The notes below the pieces were generated by a model. That model was given only the letters and a program-made list of their open reading frames with translations. It had not been told where the DNA came from and did no database searches. Below, piece by piece: positions 25,597 through 37,200 of a stretch of 64,000 nucleotides of DNA (within the stretch, counting starts at the first letter, position 1; each line of letters opens with the position of its first letter). This DNA is from Streptomyces sp. AM 2-1-1. GTDB taxonomy: Bacteria > Actinomycetota > Actinomycetes > Streptomycetales > Streptomycetaceae. Location of the stretch: assembly GCF_029167645.1 (NCBI RefSeq), contig NZ_CP119147.1, forward strand, positions 6,590,501 through 6,654,500, in the 5' to 3' direction. A program made the translations under genes and the position numbers.

Positions 25597-26175
25597 ATGA
25601 CCCACCCCGCACCGCACGCGAACGGCAGCCGGCCGTGGCTGCACCGGAAGGACGAGGTGATCCAGGAGTTCGGCACCGTCAAGCGGTTCCCGATCGGCCT
25701 GACCCACGAAGCGCGGACGTACTCCTGCCAGCGCCTGAACCAGGTACTGGCCGATACGCAGATCCTCTACGGCCTCTACAAGAAGCACCACTGGCTGATG
25801 CGCGGCGCGACCTTCTACCAACTGCACCTGGTCCTGGACAAGCACGCGGGGGAGCAGCTCGAACTCGTGGACACCCTCGCCGAACGGGTCCAGTCCCTCG
25901 GCGGCGTCGCGGTGGGAGATCCCCGGCACGTCGCCGAGATCACCTCGATCCCGCGCCCCCCGGACGGCGTGGAGGAGGTGCCGGCCATGCTGTCGCGGCT
26001 GCTGGAGGCGCACGAGGCCATCCTCGTGGACGCCCACGACGCCGCTGCCCGGACCGTCGGACTCGGCGACGACGGCACCAACGACCTGCTCGTCTCGCAG
26101 GTCGTGCGAACCGGGGAACTGCAGGCGTGGTTCCTGGCCGAGCATCTGGTCGACACCCCGCTGGTCCGCGCCTGA
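25597..26175 (+). CDS. dps: Dps-family DNA-binding ferritin
   Basis: 192 residues from an ATG preceded by AGGAGGAG. The inter-subunit ferroxidase ligands are all in place with Dps spacing: His65 (KKHHWLMRG), His77 (YQLHLVLD), Asp92 and Glu96 (LVDTLAER). Dps dodecamers oxidise Fe(II) with peroxide, store iron and protect or compact DNA in stationary phase, a fitting neighbour for differentiation genes. The N-terminal tail (about 1-40) carries several basic residues that could bind DNA. A longer frame extending upstream overlaps the AraC gene and has no ribosome site. Confidence 0.93.
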   Translation: MTHPAPHANGSRPWLHRKDEVIQEFGTVKRFPIGLTHEARTYSCQRLNQVLADTQILYGLYKKHHWLMRGATFYQLHLVLDKHAGEQLELVDTLAERVQSLGGVAVGDPRHVAEITSIPRPPDGVEEVPAMLSRLLEAHEAILVDAHDAAARTVGLGDDGTNDLLVSQVVRTGELQAWFLAEHLVDTPLVRA

Positions 26176-26264
26176 CCGGCAGCGGCACTTGACGGGCAGA
26201 ACCGCCCGAAGGGCAGCGGCACCCGACCGGCCGAAGGCGGCGGACCGGCCGGCTCCGCGCACAG

Positions 26265-26330
26265 CGCCTGCCCGTCCCCGCGCCTGCCCGTCCCCGTGCC
26301 TGCCCCGACCCCGTGCCTGCCCCGACCCCG
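26265..26330 (+). repeat. Four-unit tandem repeat upstream of the GNAT gene
   Basis: Two identical 16-bp units (CGCCTGCCCGTCCCCG at 26265-26280 and 26281-26296) are followed by two identical 17-bp units (TGCCTGCCCCGACCCCG at 26297-26313 and 26314-26330). The two types are clearly related. It lies in the dps-GNAT intergenic region, 51 bases before the GNAT start. Confidence 0.9.
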
Positions 26331-26369
26331 TCGGGGCCCGCCGCGCTCCGGGTGACTCCCCGGCAGCCG

Positions 26370-26375
26370 TACGAT
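26370..26375 (+). promoter_or_regulatory. Possible -10 box for a leaderless GNAT transcript
   Basis: TACGAT lies at exactly -12 to -7 relative to the A of the ATG at 26382, the spacing expected if transcription starts at the start codon. No Shine-Dalgarno sequence precedes the ATG. No convincing -35 box was found. Confidence 0.4.
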
Positions 26376-26381
26376 CCCGGG

Positions 26382-26777
26382 ATGGCGATCACCTACGTGT
26401 GGCGGGGCGACTTCGACGACCTGAGCCTCGACGTCCTGCACGCCGACGGGTTCGGCGGTCCGGTCGTCAGGACCGCATGGCGGGCGCGGCTGGAGCGTCA
26501 CAGCCTGGGCTGGGTCTGCGCGTGGGAGGACGGCTCCCTGATCGGCTTCGTCAACGTGATCGGGGACGGCGGCGCCCACGCCTTCCTCCTGGACACCGTG
26601 GTGGCCCGCCACCGCAGATCGCTCGGGGTCGGCGCCGCCCTGGTCGCAGCGGCGGTCGAAGGGGCCCGGGCCGCACGGTGCGCGTGGGTGCACGTCGACT
26701 TCGAGGAACACCTGCGGAGTTTCTACCTCGACACCTGCGGATTCCGGGTGACCGCGGCGGGAGTGATCGCACTCTGA
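26382..26777 (+). CDS. GNAT-family N-acetyltransferase
   Basis: 131 residues, MAITYVWRGDF at the start. The GNAT core is clear: strand 4 and the acetyl-CoA loop in LLDTVVARHRRSLGVGAALVAAAVEGAR (the R-x-L-G-V-G pyrophosphate-binding turn near 78-84), then VHVDFEEHLRSFYLDTCGFRVT, the usual C-terminal F-Y-x-x-x-G-F segment. It transfers acetyl from acetyl-CoA to an amine; the substrate is unknown. It is probably monocistronic, behind a tandem repeat, with no ribosome site and a -10-like TACGAT at leaderless spacing. Confidence 0.88.
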   Translation: MAITYVWRGDFDDLSLDVLHADGFGGPVVRTAWRARLERHSLGWVCAWEDGSLIGFVNVIGDGGAHAFLLDTVVARHRRSLGVGAALVAAAVEGARAARCAWVHVDFEEHLRSFYLDTCGFRVTAAGVIAL

Positions 26778-27537
26778 CGCGGGGTCGGATCCCCATGTTT
26801 CCGCGGGCGGTCTCCGCCTGCCCGCTCGGGCGGACTCCGCCCGGCCGCGGGCCGTACGCCGACCGGCCGCGCCGGTCCTGTTCCGGTGGGGGGACGGACG
26901 ACGGCCGCCCCGCCCGTGCCCGTACGCCGGTACGGAGCCCCGCTCCGGCCGAGGTCGCCGAGGTCGTCCCACCCCCCGGACGCCCCGCCCCAGCAGGGGG
27001 ATCGAGAGGCAGCGGGGGCACGGGGTGCGGACCGAAGGCACGCCGGGTGCGGGCGGCGGTACGGCGCACGGGGCGCACAACCGGCGCACGGGGGCTCGAT
27101 TGGATCATATTGCGCTCCGGCGTCTGCGGGCGCGCGCGGGCGCTTTTCGGAAATGCCGCGGCTCAAATTCAGCGATATCCGTGCAAGGGGGACGCGGCGT
27201 GACTGAACTTTTTCACAGGTGATCACTTGGCATATGTCCCGCGCGTACGGAGTAGCCCTGCGGGATGGGGGGCGTGCATGCAAGGACGCGAATACCGCCT
27301 TCGGCCGCGATGCATCCTCTAATGTGATTGGCATGAACGGGCGAAGTCGGAGTGAGACCCGTCGCGAAGGGCAATCGGAGAAGAGTACGAGGCGAGAGAT
27401 CGCCGCTCTCCGTGCAGCCGGGTCAGCCGGAAAGAGTCCGGAGCCGGCGGTGCCGCTGCGTCGACGTTCGGCGTGATGCGCCCGGGAATGTCTGAATGAC
27501 CATTCGTGGAATGAGTGAGAACAAGTGGGGGACGGCC
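26778..27537. promoter_or_regulatory. Long upstream region of the NRPS cluster with A/T-rich patches
   Basis: 760 bases with no recognised gene. From about 27095 the base composition drops sharply in G+C compared with everything around it (for example gattggatcatattgcg, actgaactttttcacagg). GTGATCAC, an 8-bp palindrome, lies at 27219-27226. This is the best candidate promoter region for mbtH and the NRPS genes. Small frames here (for example 27219-27476) have atypical codon usage and no family match. Confidence 0.5.
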
Positions 27538-27756
27538 GTGACCAATCCTTTCGATGACGAGTCGGGACGGTTCGTTGCGCTGGTCAACGACGAGGGGCAG
27601 TACTCGCTGTGGCCCGTGCACATCGAGATTCCGGGCGGCTGGCGCGCCGTGGGCCCGGAGGGATCGCGCCAGGAATGTCTGGAAGCGATCGAAGCCGCCT
27701 GGACCGACATGCGCCCCGCCGGCCTGGTGCGGGCTACGGAGTCCGTCGCCGAGTAG
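27538..27756 (+). CDS. MbtH-like NRPS accessory protein
   Basis: 72 residues using the GTG at 27538, which has GGGGGAC just upstream and gives the classic start MTNPFDDE; in-frame ATGs at 27496 and 27511 would add 14 or 9 atypical residues. The family signature is complete: NPFDDE (3-8), Ser23-Leu24-Trp25-Pro26, Trp35 and WTDMRP (55-60), with the three invariant tryptophans. MbtH proteins bind NRPS adenylation domains and are often needed for their folding and activity. It is the first gene of the NRPS cluster, 453 bases before the first NRPS, with a hairpin in between. Confidence 0.95.
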   Translation: MTNPFDDESGRFVALVNDEGQYSLWPVHIEIPGGWRAVGPEGSRQECLEAIEAAWTDMRPAGLVRATESVAE

Positions 27757-28209
27757 AGCCTCGGCACTCGGTGCGGGAGGGGACCGGGACCTGGCGCGCG
27801 GGAGGGGATCGCCCCTCGGCGCGGAGGAGTTCGGCGTGCGATCCAGCACGCGACTCCGATCGGTTCCGCTCTTCTTCTGAGCGGAATCGATCGGATTGGG
27901 CCGACGTTCGATCCTCGTCCGGCGGCAATCCCTCTCTTTCTTCCGCGCGGCCTCGCCGACCCGTCCCCAGGGAGCCCGTGAACCGCTCCGCGGTGCCTTC
28001 TCGGCGCAGGTGAAAGCGGGTGGGCTCCGGGTGCATGCGCCGGGTGCGCGCGTCCGGCGCGAAACCCCGGTGATTCCCTCTCCGGCGCCGCACCGAATCC
28101 TCACTCCGCCTCGGTGGGTTCTCGGCCGACGGCGTGCGCTCCGGCAGGGCGGGGTTCTCCCCGCCTTCCTTGTCGTCCCCGAAATCTCTCCCCAAAGGTG
28201 TCGACCGGC
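27757..28209. other. Intergenic region between mbtH and the first NRPS gene
   Basis: 453 bases without a gene. It contains the hairpin at 27856-27894. A second promoter for the NRPS genes could lie to the right of the hairpin, but no clear -10/-35 pair was found. Confidence 0.5.
27856..27894 (+). terminator. Hairpin after mbtH (terminator or attenuator)
   Basis: Sixteen bases at 27856-27871 pair with 27879-27894 with one mismatch around the 7-base loop TTCTTCT. It lies 100 bases after the mbtH stop. Partial termination here would give more mbtH than NRPS transcript; a full stop would require a separate NRPS promoter. Confidence 0.6.
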
Positions 28210-31200
28210 ATGTATGAAAACGACTCGATCCCGTCCCGTGCCATTCCCGGAGAACTCCTCGAACTGACCCTCGCGCAGCAGGGTGTGTGGTACGGCCAGC
28301 AGGTCGAACCAGAAAGTCCGAAATTCAACATCGCCGAGTGCTTCGAGATCCGCGGTGATCTGGACACCGGGACGTTCGCGGCCGCCGTCGCCCGTACCGT
28401 CGCCCTGTGCGACAGCCTCAACGTCGAGCTGGTCGTCAGGGACGGGGTGGTACGCCAACGGGTCGCGCCCCCACCCCGGTCCGGCGCCGACCGGATCCGG
28501 CTGGTCGATCTCTCCGGGGCCGACGACCCCGCCGCCGCGGCCGAGCGCTACCTGGCCGACGACATGGCCACCGTCGACCGGATCGACGTCCCGCGGCACA
28601 CCTTCACACTGCTGCGACTCGGTCCAGGACGGCACTACTGGTACATCCGCTTCCACCACATCGCCGTCGACGGACTCGGCAGCGCCGTCTTCGCCCGCAC
28701 GGTGGCCGATCTCTACGCCCGCGCTCTGCGGGGCGAGGACATCCTCGAGGCCGAGCTGCCCCCCGCCCCGCTCCGCGACCTCCTCGCCGACGAGGCGGCC
28801 TACCTCGACTCCGACCGCTACGAGGCGGACCGGACCTACTGGACCGCCAAGTTCGCCGACCGCGCGCCGGGGACGGCGGTCCCGGCCGACGCCACGACCC
28901 CGGCCGGCGTCGCCGGCTCCCATGACGGGGGCGGTGACGGGAACGGGGCGCGGGGCGGCACGCCGCTCATCCGCCGGCGTACCGCTGCCCACCCGACGGC
29001 TGTTCCCGCCGCGGCGGACGGCGTGCACCTCCACTCCGGCGAGACGCTGCCCGTCGCCGTCTTCGACGACCTGCGCCGACTCGCCGCGGCCAACCGCACC
29101 AGCTGGACCGCCGTCCTGGTGAGCGCGGTCGCCGCCTACGTGGGACGTGCCACCGGCACCAGCGACGTCGTGGTGGGCCTCGCCTCCAACGGCCGCCACG
29201 GCGGACTGCGGCACATCGTCGGCATGACCGCCAACATCCTGCCGCTGCGGCTGAACATCACCGCCGACATGACGGTCGGCGCGCTGGTCCGTGCCGTCGC
29301 CGGCGAGATGCGCGGCGCCCTGCGCCACCGGCGCTTCTCCCGCGAGCAGCTCGCCCGTGAACTCCGGATGGCCGACGACGCGGCGCGCCTGACCGACGTC
29401 GTCGTCAACATCATGGGCTACGAGTACGACCTCGAGTTCGCCGGCAGCCCCGCCACCTCCCGCGTGCTCTCCATCGGCCCGGTCGACGACGTCTCGCTCT
29501 TCGTCTCCGAACGCTCCGAGGGCACCGGTCCGCTGATCGGATTCGACGCCGACCAGGAGCTGTACCGCCCCGAGGACGTGCGGCTGAGCCAGCGCGCCGT
29601 CATCTCCTTCCTGTCGGCCCTCGCCGGAGCGGAGACCGAAACCCCCCTGCGCGAGCTGCCGTTGCTCGACGCCGAGACGGCCGGTGAACTCCTCGCCCAC
29701 GGTCGGGGCGCCGCCCTCGCGCCACAGGGCCCGGCGCACGCCACGAGTCTGCCCGACGCGTTCGGAGCCCAGGTCCGCCGCACCCCGGACGCTCCGGCGG
29801 TGGTGGACGGCGCCGTCACCCTCTCCTACCGGGACCTCGCACGGACCGCGGCGGAGCTCTCCGGAGCACTGGCGGGCTGGGGCCTCGCTCCCGAGGACGG
29901 CGTCGGCGTCCTGGTGGACCGCTCGGCGGCCGTGGTGGCCGCCACCCTCGGCGTGGTCGGGGCGGGCGCCGCGTACGTACCGATGGACGCCGGCTGGCCC
30001 GAGGAGCGCCTCGGCCGCGTCGCGGGGGTCGCCGGGATCCGCGCCCTCGTTGTCGACGAGGCCGCTGCGGGGCGGCACTGGGTGAAGGTGACGGCCGCCG
30101 TGCTGCCGGTGATCGTCGTCGACGCCGTCGGCGGGATCCTGCGCGGGGGTCCGCCGCGCCCCGGACGGCCGGCGGACGTGGCGCGCGCGGACCGGCTCGC
30201 CTACACGATGTTCACCTCCGGCTCCACCGGCCTGCCGAAGGGCGTCGGGGTCACCCACGCGGACGTCCTCGCGCTCGCCGCCGACACCGCCTGGACCGGC
30301 GGGGCGTACGAGGCGGTGCTGCTGCACTCCGCCTACGTCTTCGACGCGTCCACCTTCGAGATATGGGTGCCGCTCCTGCACGGCGGCCGGGTGGTCGTCG
30401 CCCCGCCGGGCGTCCTGGAGGCCCCCGTCCTGACCGGCCTGGTCGCGCGGTACGGAGTGACCGCGCTCTTCCTCACCACGGCCCTGTTCAACGTGGTCGC
30501 CGAAGCGGACCCGGCCGCCTTCGCCGGAGTGCGCCTGGTCGCGGCGGGCGGGGAGGCCGCCACACCGGACCTGATGCAGCGGGTGGCGGCCGCCGCGCCC
30601 CGTACCCGCGTCCTGCACGTGTACGGACCCACCGAGACCACCACCTTCGCCGCCCGCCACCAGGTGTCCGCCGACACGTCCGGAGTGCCGCCCGTCGGAC
30701 GCCCGCTCGACGGGACGCTGCTCCACGTCCTCGACCGCGATCTCGGCCTGGTACCGCCCGGAGTGGTGGGGGAGCTGTACGTGGGCGGCCGCGGTGTCGC
30801 CCGCGGTTACCAGGGGCGTCCCGCGCTCACCGCCGGCCGGTTCGTCGCGGACCCGCACGGTCCGCACGGGGCGCGCATGTACCGCACCGGCGACCTGGTC
30901 CGCTGGACCGCGCACGGCGAGATCGAGTACGTGGGACGCGTGGACGGGCAGGTCAAGCTTCGCGGGTACCGCATCGAACCCGCCGAGATCGAGAGCGCCC
31001 TGCTCGCCGATCCGGACGTGCGCGCCGTCGCCGTCCTGGTCCGCGAGGACATACCCGGCGACCGCCGGCTCGTCGCCTACGTCGTACCCGCTCCGGGTGC
31101 CCGCCCGGACGACACCGCGCTCGCCCGCCGGGTCGGCCGCATTCTGCCCGCGTACATGGTGCCCTCCGTCTTCGTGACACTCGATGCGCTGCCGCTCAAC

Positions 31201-34200
31201 CCCAACGGCAAGGTCGACCGCCGCGCCCTGCCCGCACCCCCCGCCGCGGCCCCGACGGGCCGCGCCCCGCGCACCGCCTTCGAAGAGGTCCTGGCCGGCC
31301 TGTTCGCGGACGTCCTGGGCGTCGAAGCGGTCGGCGCCGACGACAACTTCTTCTCCCTGGGCGGCCACTCGCTGCTCGCCACCCGGCTCACCGGCCGGGT
31401 GCGCGCCGCCCTGGGCGCCGAACTCGACCTGCGCACCCTCTTCGACCACCCCACGGTCGCCTCGCTCGCCGCCGTCCTCGACACCACCGGCGCCGCCCGG
31501 CCCGCGCTCACCCCGCAGCCGCGGCCCGCGGCGGTGCCGCTCTCCTTCGCGCAGCGCCGGCTGTGGTTCCTCAACCGGGCGGAGGGCCCCGGCGACACCT
31601 ACACCATTCCGCTCGTCCTGGAACTCGACGGTCCGCTCGACACCGAGTCGCTCCGGGGCGCGCTGGCCGACGTCATCGCCCGGCACGAGAGCCTGCGCAC
31701 CGTCTTCGCCGAGCACGACGGCGTACCGCGTCAGGAAGTCCTCGACGCTGCCGTCGCGGCCGGGCTGGTCCCGCTCGTCGTCCAGCGGCCCCCGGCCGGG
31801 GACCCCGGCACCGGCGCCTGGGCGGAGGAAACGATCCGCCGCCTGATCGCCGAGCCCTTCGACCTCACCGGTGACGTCGCCGTCCGCGCCCGTCTCCTCC
31901 AGGAGGCCCCGGCCCGCCACCTCCTGGTCCTCGTCCTCCACCACGTCGTCGCCGACGGCTGGTCCCTCGCGCCCCTCGTCCGCGACCTCGGCGCCGCCTA
32001 CCGTGCCAGGACCGAGGGCACCGGCAGCCCCGAATGGCCCGCGCTGCCGGTGCAGTACGCCGACTACACCCTCTGGCAGCGCCGGCTGCTCGGCGACGAC
32101 GCCGACCCCCACAGCCTCGCCGCGCTCCAGCTCGACCACTGGCGCCGGGCCCTGCGCGGCGCCCCCGACCTGATCGACCTGCCCCTGGACCGGCCGCGCC
32201 CGGCGGTCCCCAGCCACCGGGGCGACGCCGTCCCCTTCGTCCTGCCCGCACCCGAGCACGCCGCTCTCGTCCGGCTCGCCCGGGCGACCGGCTGCACCCC
32301 CTTCATGGTGCTCCAGGCGGCACTGGCGGTGACGCTGCACGCCCACGGAGCCGGTACGGACATCCCCCTGGGGACGGCCGCGGCGGGCCGCCCGGACGAG
32401 GCTCTCGGCGACCTGGTCGGCTTCTTCGTCAACACCGTCGTGCTGCGCACCGACCTCTCGGGCGATCCGACCTTCCGCGAACTGCTGACACGCATAAGGG
32501 AGTTCGACATCGCCGCCTTCAGCCACGGCGACCTTCCCTTCGAGCGGATCGTGGAAGCGGTCAATCCGGAAAGGTCCGGCGACCACCACCCGCTCTTCCA
32601 GACCATGCTGGTCCTGCAGAACCAGGACCGGGCGGAGCTGGACCTGCCGGGCATCACCACCCGCGACCGGTCCCGGCACACCGGGATCAGCAAGTTCGAC
32701 CTGACCTTCTCACTGACCGAACTCGGCGGCACACCGGACGGCACGGGCGCCGGCACCGGTGCGCCCTCGGGCATCGGCGGCCACCTGGAGTACGCGACCG
32801 ACCTCTTCGACGCCACCACCGCGCGCGGTCTCAGCGACCGCCTCGCCCGGATCCTCACCCTCGCCGTCGCCGACCCCGACCGCCGGGTCGGCGCGTACGA
32901 CCCGGCCGGACCGGACGAGCGGGACCTGGTCCTCGCCCAAGGCCGCGGAAGGGCACGGCCGTTGCCCGTCCTCACCGTCCCCGAGGCTGTCCGCGAGCAG
33001 GCCCTGCGCACCCCCGGGGCGACCGCCGTCCGCGACGCGCGCACCCGTCTCACCTACGCGGAACTCGACACCCGCGCCGACGCCCTCGCCCACGTGCTGC
33101 GCGAGCGCGGCGCGGGCCGCGAGGACCGGGTGGCCATCGCCGCGCCGCAGTCCGTGCACACCGTCGTCGCGATGCTGGCCGTACTGCGGGCCGGCGCCGC
33201 CTACGTACCCGTCGACCCGGAGTACCCGGCGACCCGCATCCGCCACATGCTCGACGACGCCCGGCCGGTCCTGCTGCTCACCACCGCGGACACCCACCCG
33301 GCCCTGCCCTCCGTCGATCTGCCCTGGCTCGCCCTCGACGCCACCCCCACCCCGCCCGCCGCGGACCTCCCGCCCCTCGGCCACGTGCCCCACCCGGCGG
33401 ACGCCGCGTACGTCATCTACACCTCCGGCTCCACCGGCCGCCCCAAGGGCGTGGTGGTGCCCCACCGCGCGCTCGCCAACCACATGGCGTGGATGGCGGA
33501 CCACCTCGGCGTCACCGGCGAGGACCGGGTCCTGGCGCGTACCTCCACCAGCTTCGACGCCTCCGTCTGGGAGCTGTGGCTCCCGCTGACGACCGGTGCC
33601 GAAGTGTGCGTGATGCCGTCCGAAGCCAACCGGGAGCCCACCGAACTCGTCTCCTGGATGCGCCGGTTCGAGGTCACCGTCGCCCAGTTCGTGCCCTCGC
33701 ACCTGACCCACGTCCTCGCCGAGGCCGCCCCCACCGCGCCCCCGCCCCGGCCCCGCGCCGTGCTGTGCGGCGGGGAGCCCCTGCCGCGCTCCCTCGCCGT
33801 CGAGATCACCGCCCGGTGGGGCGCCGACGTGCACAACCTGTACGGGCCCACCGAAGCGACCATCGACGCCACCGCACACCGCGACGACACCAGCCGGACC
33901 GGCGCCGCGACCGAGACGGTCCCGATCGGCCGACCCGTCGACACCATGCGCGCGTACGTCCTCGACAGCCGGCTGCGCCCCGTACCGCCCGGCGTCACCG
34001 GGGAGTTGTACCTCAGCGGCCCCAACCTCGCCCGGGGTTACCTGCGCCGGCCCGGTCTGACCGCCGAACGCTTCGTCGCCGACCCCCTCGCCGCAGGCGG
34101 CGCCCGCATGTACCGCACCGGCGACCTCGTGCGATGGAACGCGCACGGGCTGCTCGAGTACCTCTCCCGCGCCGACGACCAGGTCAAACTGCGCGGATTC

Positions 34201-37200
34201 CGCATCGAGTTGGGAGAGGTGGAGGCAGCGCTCCTGGCGCACCCCGGTGTCGTCGGAGCCTGCGCCGTGATCCGCGAGGACGCGCCCGGACGGCGCCGCC
34301 TCGTCGCCTACGCCGTGACCGACGACCCCGCCGCGCGCCCCGTCCTGCTGCGCGACGCCCTCGCCGAGGCCCTGCCGCACCACATGGTGCCCTCCGCCGT
34401 CGTCGCCCTGGACGCCCTGCCCCTCCTGCCCAACGGCAAGGTGGACCGGCGCGCCCTGCCCGAACCAGAACCGGAGACCGACGGTCCGGCCGAGAACGCG
34501 CGGCTCACCTTCCGGGAGGAGCTGCTGGCGGGAATCTTCGCCGACGTACTGCACCGGCCCCGCGTCGGACCCCGCAGCAGCTTCTTCGACCTCGGCGGAC
34601 ACTCGTTGCTCGCCATGCGCGTGGTGAGCCGTGTCCGCGCGGTGCTGGGCGTGGAGATCGCCGTACGCACCCTCTTCGAGCACCCGACCGTCGCGGACCT
34701 GGCGCGCGCCCTCGACCCGGCCGCCCAGACCCGCCCTCCCGTGGTCCCGGCCGAGCGGCGCCCCGACCCCCTCCCGCTCTCCTCGGCCCAGCAGCGCCTC
34801 TGGTTCCTGGGGCGCCTCGAAGGGCCCAGCTCCACCTACAACATCCCGCTCGTCCTCGAACTCGGCGGCGCCCTCGACACGGACGCGCTGCGCGCCGCCC
34901 TGCACGACGTCGTGGAGCGGCACGAGTCGCTGCGCACCCTCTTCCCCGAACGGGACGGGACCCCCTACCAGTCGGTCGTCGGCGCGGACATCGCCACCCC
35001 CGGGCTGCCCGTGGTGGGGGTGGCCCCCGCCGACCTGGAGGACGCCGTACTCGACGCCGTCCGGGAGCCGTTCGACGTCGCCACGGACCTGCCGCTGCGC
35101 GCCCTGCTCCTGCGCCCCGCCCCCGGCCGGCACGTCCTGGTGCTGGTCCTGCACCACATCGCCGCCGACGGCTGGTCCCTCGCCCCCCTCGCCCGCCACC
35201 TCGGCGAGGCCTACCGGGCGCGCCTCGCCGGCGAGGCGCCCGAGCGGGCCCCGGGCACCCCGCTCCAGTACGCCGACTACACCCTCTGGCAGCACGCCGC
35301 CCTGGGCGACGGCACCGCCCCGCACAGCGCCCTGCGCCGCCAGCTGGACCACTGGCACACCGCCCTCGCGGGACTGCCGGGCCTGATCGACCTGCCGCTG
35401 GACCGGCCGCGCCCGGTCACCACCGACCCGAGGGGAGCCACCCACGCCTTCGACGTGCCGCCCGCTCTCCACGCCCGGCTCCTGCTCCTCGCGCGGGAGT
35501 CGGGCAGCAGCCTCTTCATGGTGCTCCAGTCGGCGGTGGCCGCCCTGCTGCACCGGCACGGAGCGGGCGACGACATCCCGCTCGGTACCCCCGTCGCCGG
35601 TCGCACCGACGAGGCGCTGGAGGACCTGGTCGGGTTCTTCGTCAACACCCTCGTGCTCCGCACGGACCTCTCCGGCAGCCCGACCTTCCGCGAACTCCTT
35701 GTGCGCGTGCGTGAGTTCGACCTGGCCGCCTACGAGCACCAGGACGTCCCCTTCGAGCGACTGGTGGAGAGCCTCAACCCCGTCCGGGCCCGCAACCACC
35801 ACCCGCTCTTCCAGACCATGCTGGTCCTGCAGAACCAGGAGACCGTCCGCCCCGACCTCCCCGGCCTCACCGTGGAGGACCGGCTCGTCCACAACGGCCT
35901 GAGCAAGTTCGACCTCACCTTCGCGTTCACCGAGGAAGCCGACGGGGGTGGTCTCGGCGCCGGCATCGAGTACGCCACCGCCCTCTTCGACCGCGACACC
36001 GTCGAGACGCTCGCCGCCCGGCTCCTCCGCCTCCTCGAACAGGTGGCCGCCGACCCGGGCCGTCCGCTCCGCGCCTACGACCTGCTGACCGCCGACGAAC
36101 GCGACCGGGTCGTCCGCCGGGGAACAGGCCGGCCGCTCGCCCCGGCCGCACCGGAGGCCACCCTGCCGGCCCGCTTCGCCGCCCAGGCGCTGCGCACCCC
36201 GCACGCGGTGGCGGTCACCGACGGCTCCACCGCCCTCGGCTACGCCCTCCTCGACACCCTCTCCGCCGACCTCGCCGCCGCCCTGGCCGGGCTCGGCGTC
36301 GGCCCCGAGTGCGGCGTCGGCGTCCTGCTGACCCGGTCGGCCGCCGTGGTGACGGCCTCCCTCGGCGCGGTCCGCGCGGCCGGCGCCTACGTCCCGATGG
36401 ACGCGCACTGGCCCGGGGAGCGGCTCGACCAGGTCGCCACGGTGGCGTCCGTGCGGGTCCTCGTCGTGGACGAGGCCGCCCTCGCCTCGGGGTGGGTGAC
36501 CGAGGCGGCCGGCCGACTGCCGGTCGTGGTGGTGGACCGGGTCGGCCGGATCCTGCGCGGCTCGCCCGAGCGACCGGGCGTCCCGGCCGCCGTACCGGGG
36601 CCCGCGGCCCTCGCCTACACCATGTTCACCTCCGGCTCCACCGGGGTGCCCAAGGGCGTCGGGGTCACCCACGCCGACGTGGCCGCGCTCGCCGACGACT
36701 CCGCCTGGGGCGACGGCGCGGTGGACGCGGTGCTGATGCACTCGGCGTACGTCTTCGACGCCTCCACCTTCGAGATCTGGGCCCCCCTCCTGCACGGCGG
36801 CAGGATCGTCGTCGCACCGGAAGGCGTCCTGGAGGCCCGGGTCCTCGGCGAAGCCGTCCACGAGCAGGGGGTGAGCGCCCTCTTCCTGACGACGGCGCTC
36901 TTCAACGTGATCGCCGAGACCGACCCGGGCGCCTTCCGGGGTCTGCGCCTCCTCTGTGCCGGCGGGGAACTCGCCTCCCCGGACGCCATGCAGCGGATCG
37001 CCGCCACGACCCCCGGTCTGCGCGTCCTGCACGTGTACGGGCCGACCGAGACCACCACCTTCGCCACCCGCTACGACGTGCCCGCCGGCCTCCCGGCCGG
37101 ACCACCGCCCATCGGCCGCCCGCTGGACGGCATGCGGCTGTACGTGCTCGACGGCTCCCTCGGCCCCGTCGCTCCGGGTGTCGTCGGCGAGCTCTACCTC

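Noticed and set aside
27219..27476. Rightward 85-codon frame before mbtH
   Set aside because: Lies in the A/T-rich island, has atypical codon use and no recognisable fold.
27496..27537. Upstream ATGs (27496, 27511) for the MbtH protein
   Set aside because: They add residues not found in the family; GTG 27538 gives the canonical MTNPFDDE with a good ribosome site.
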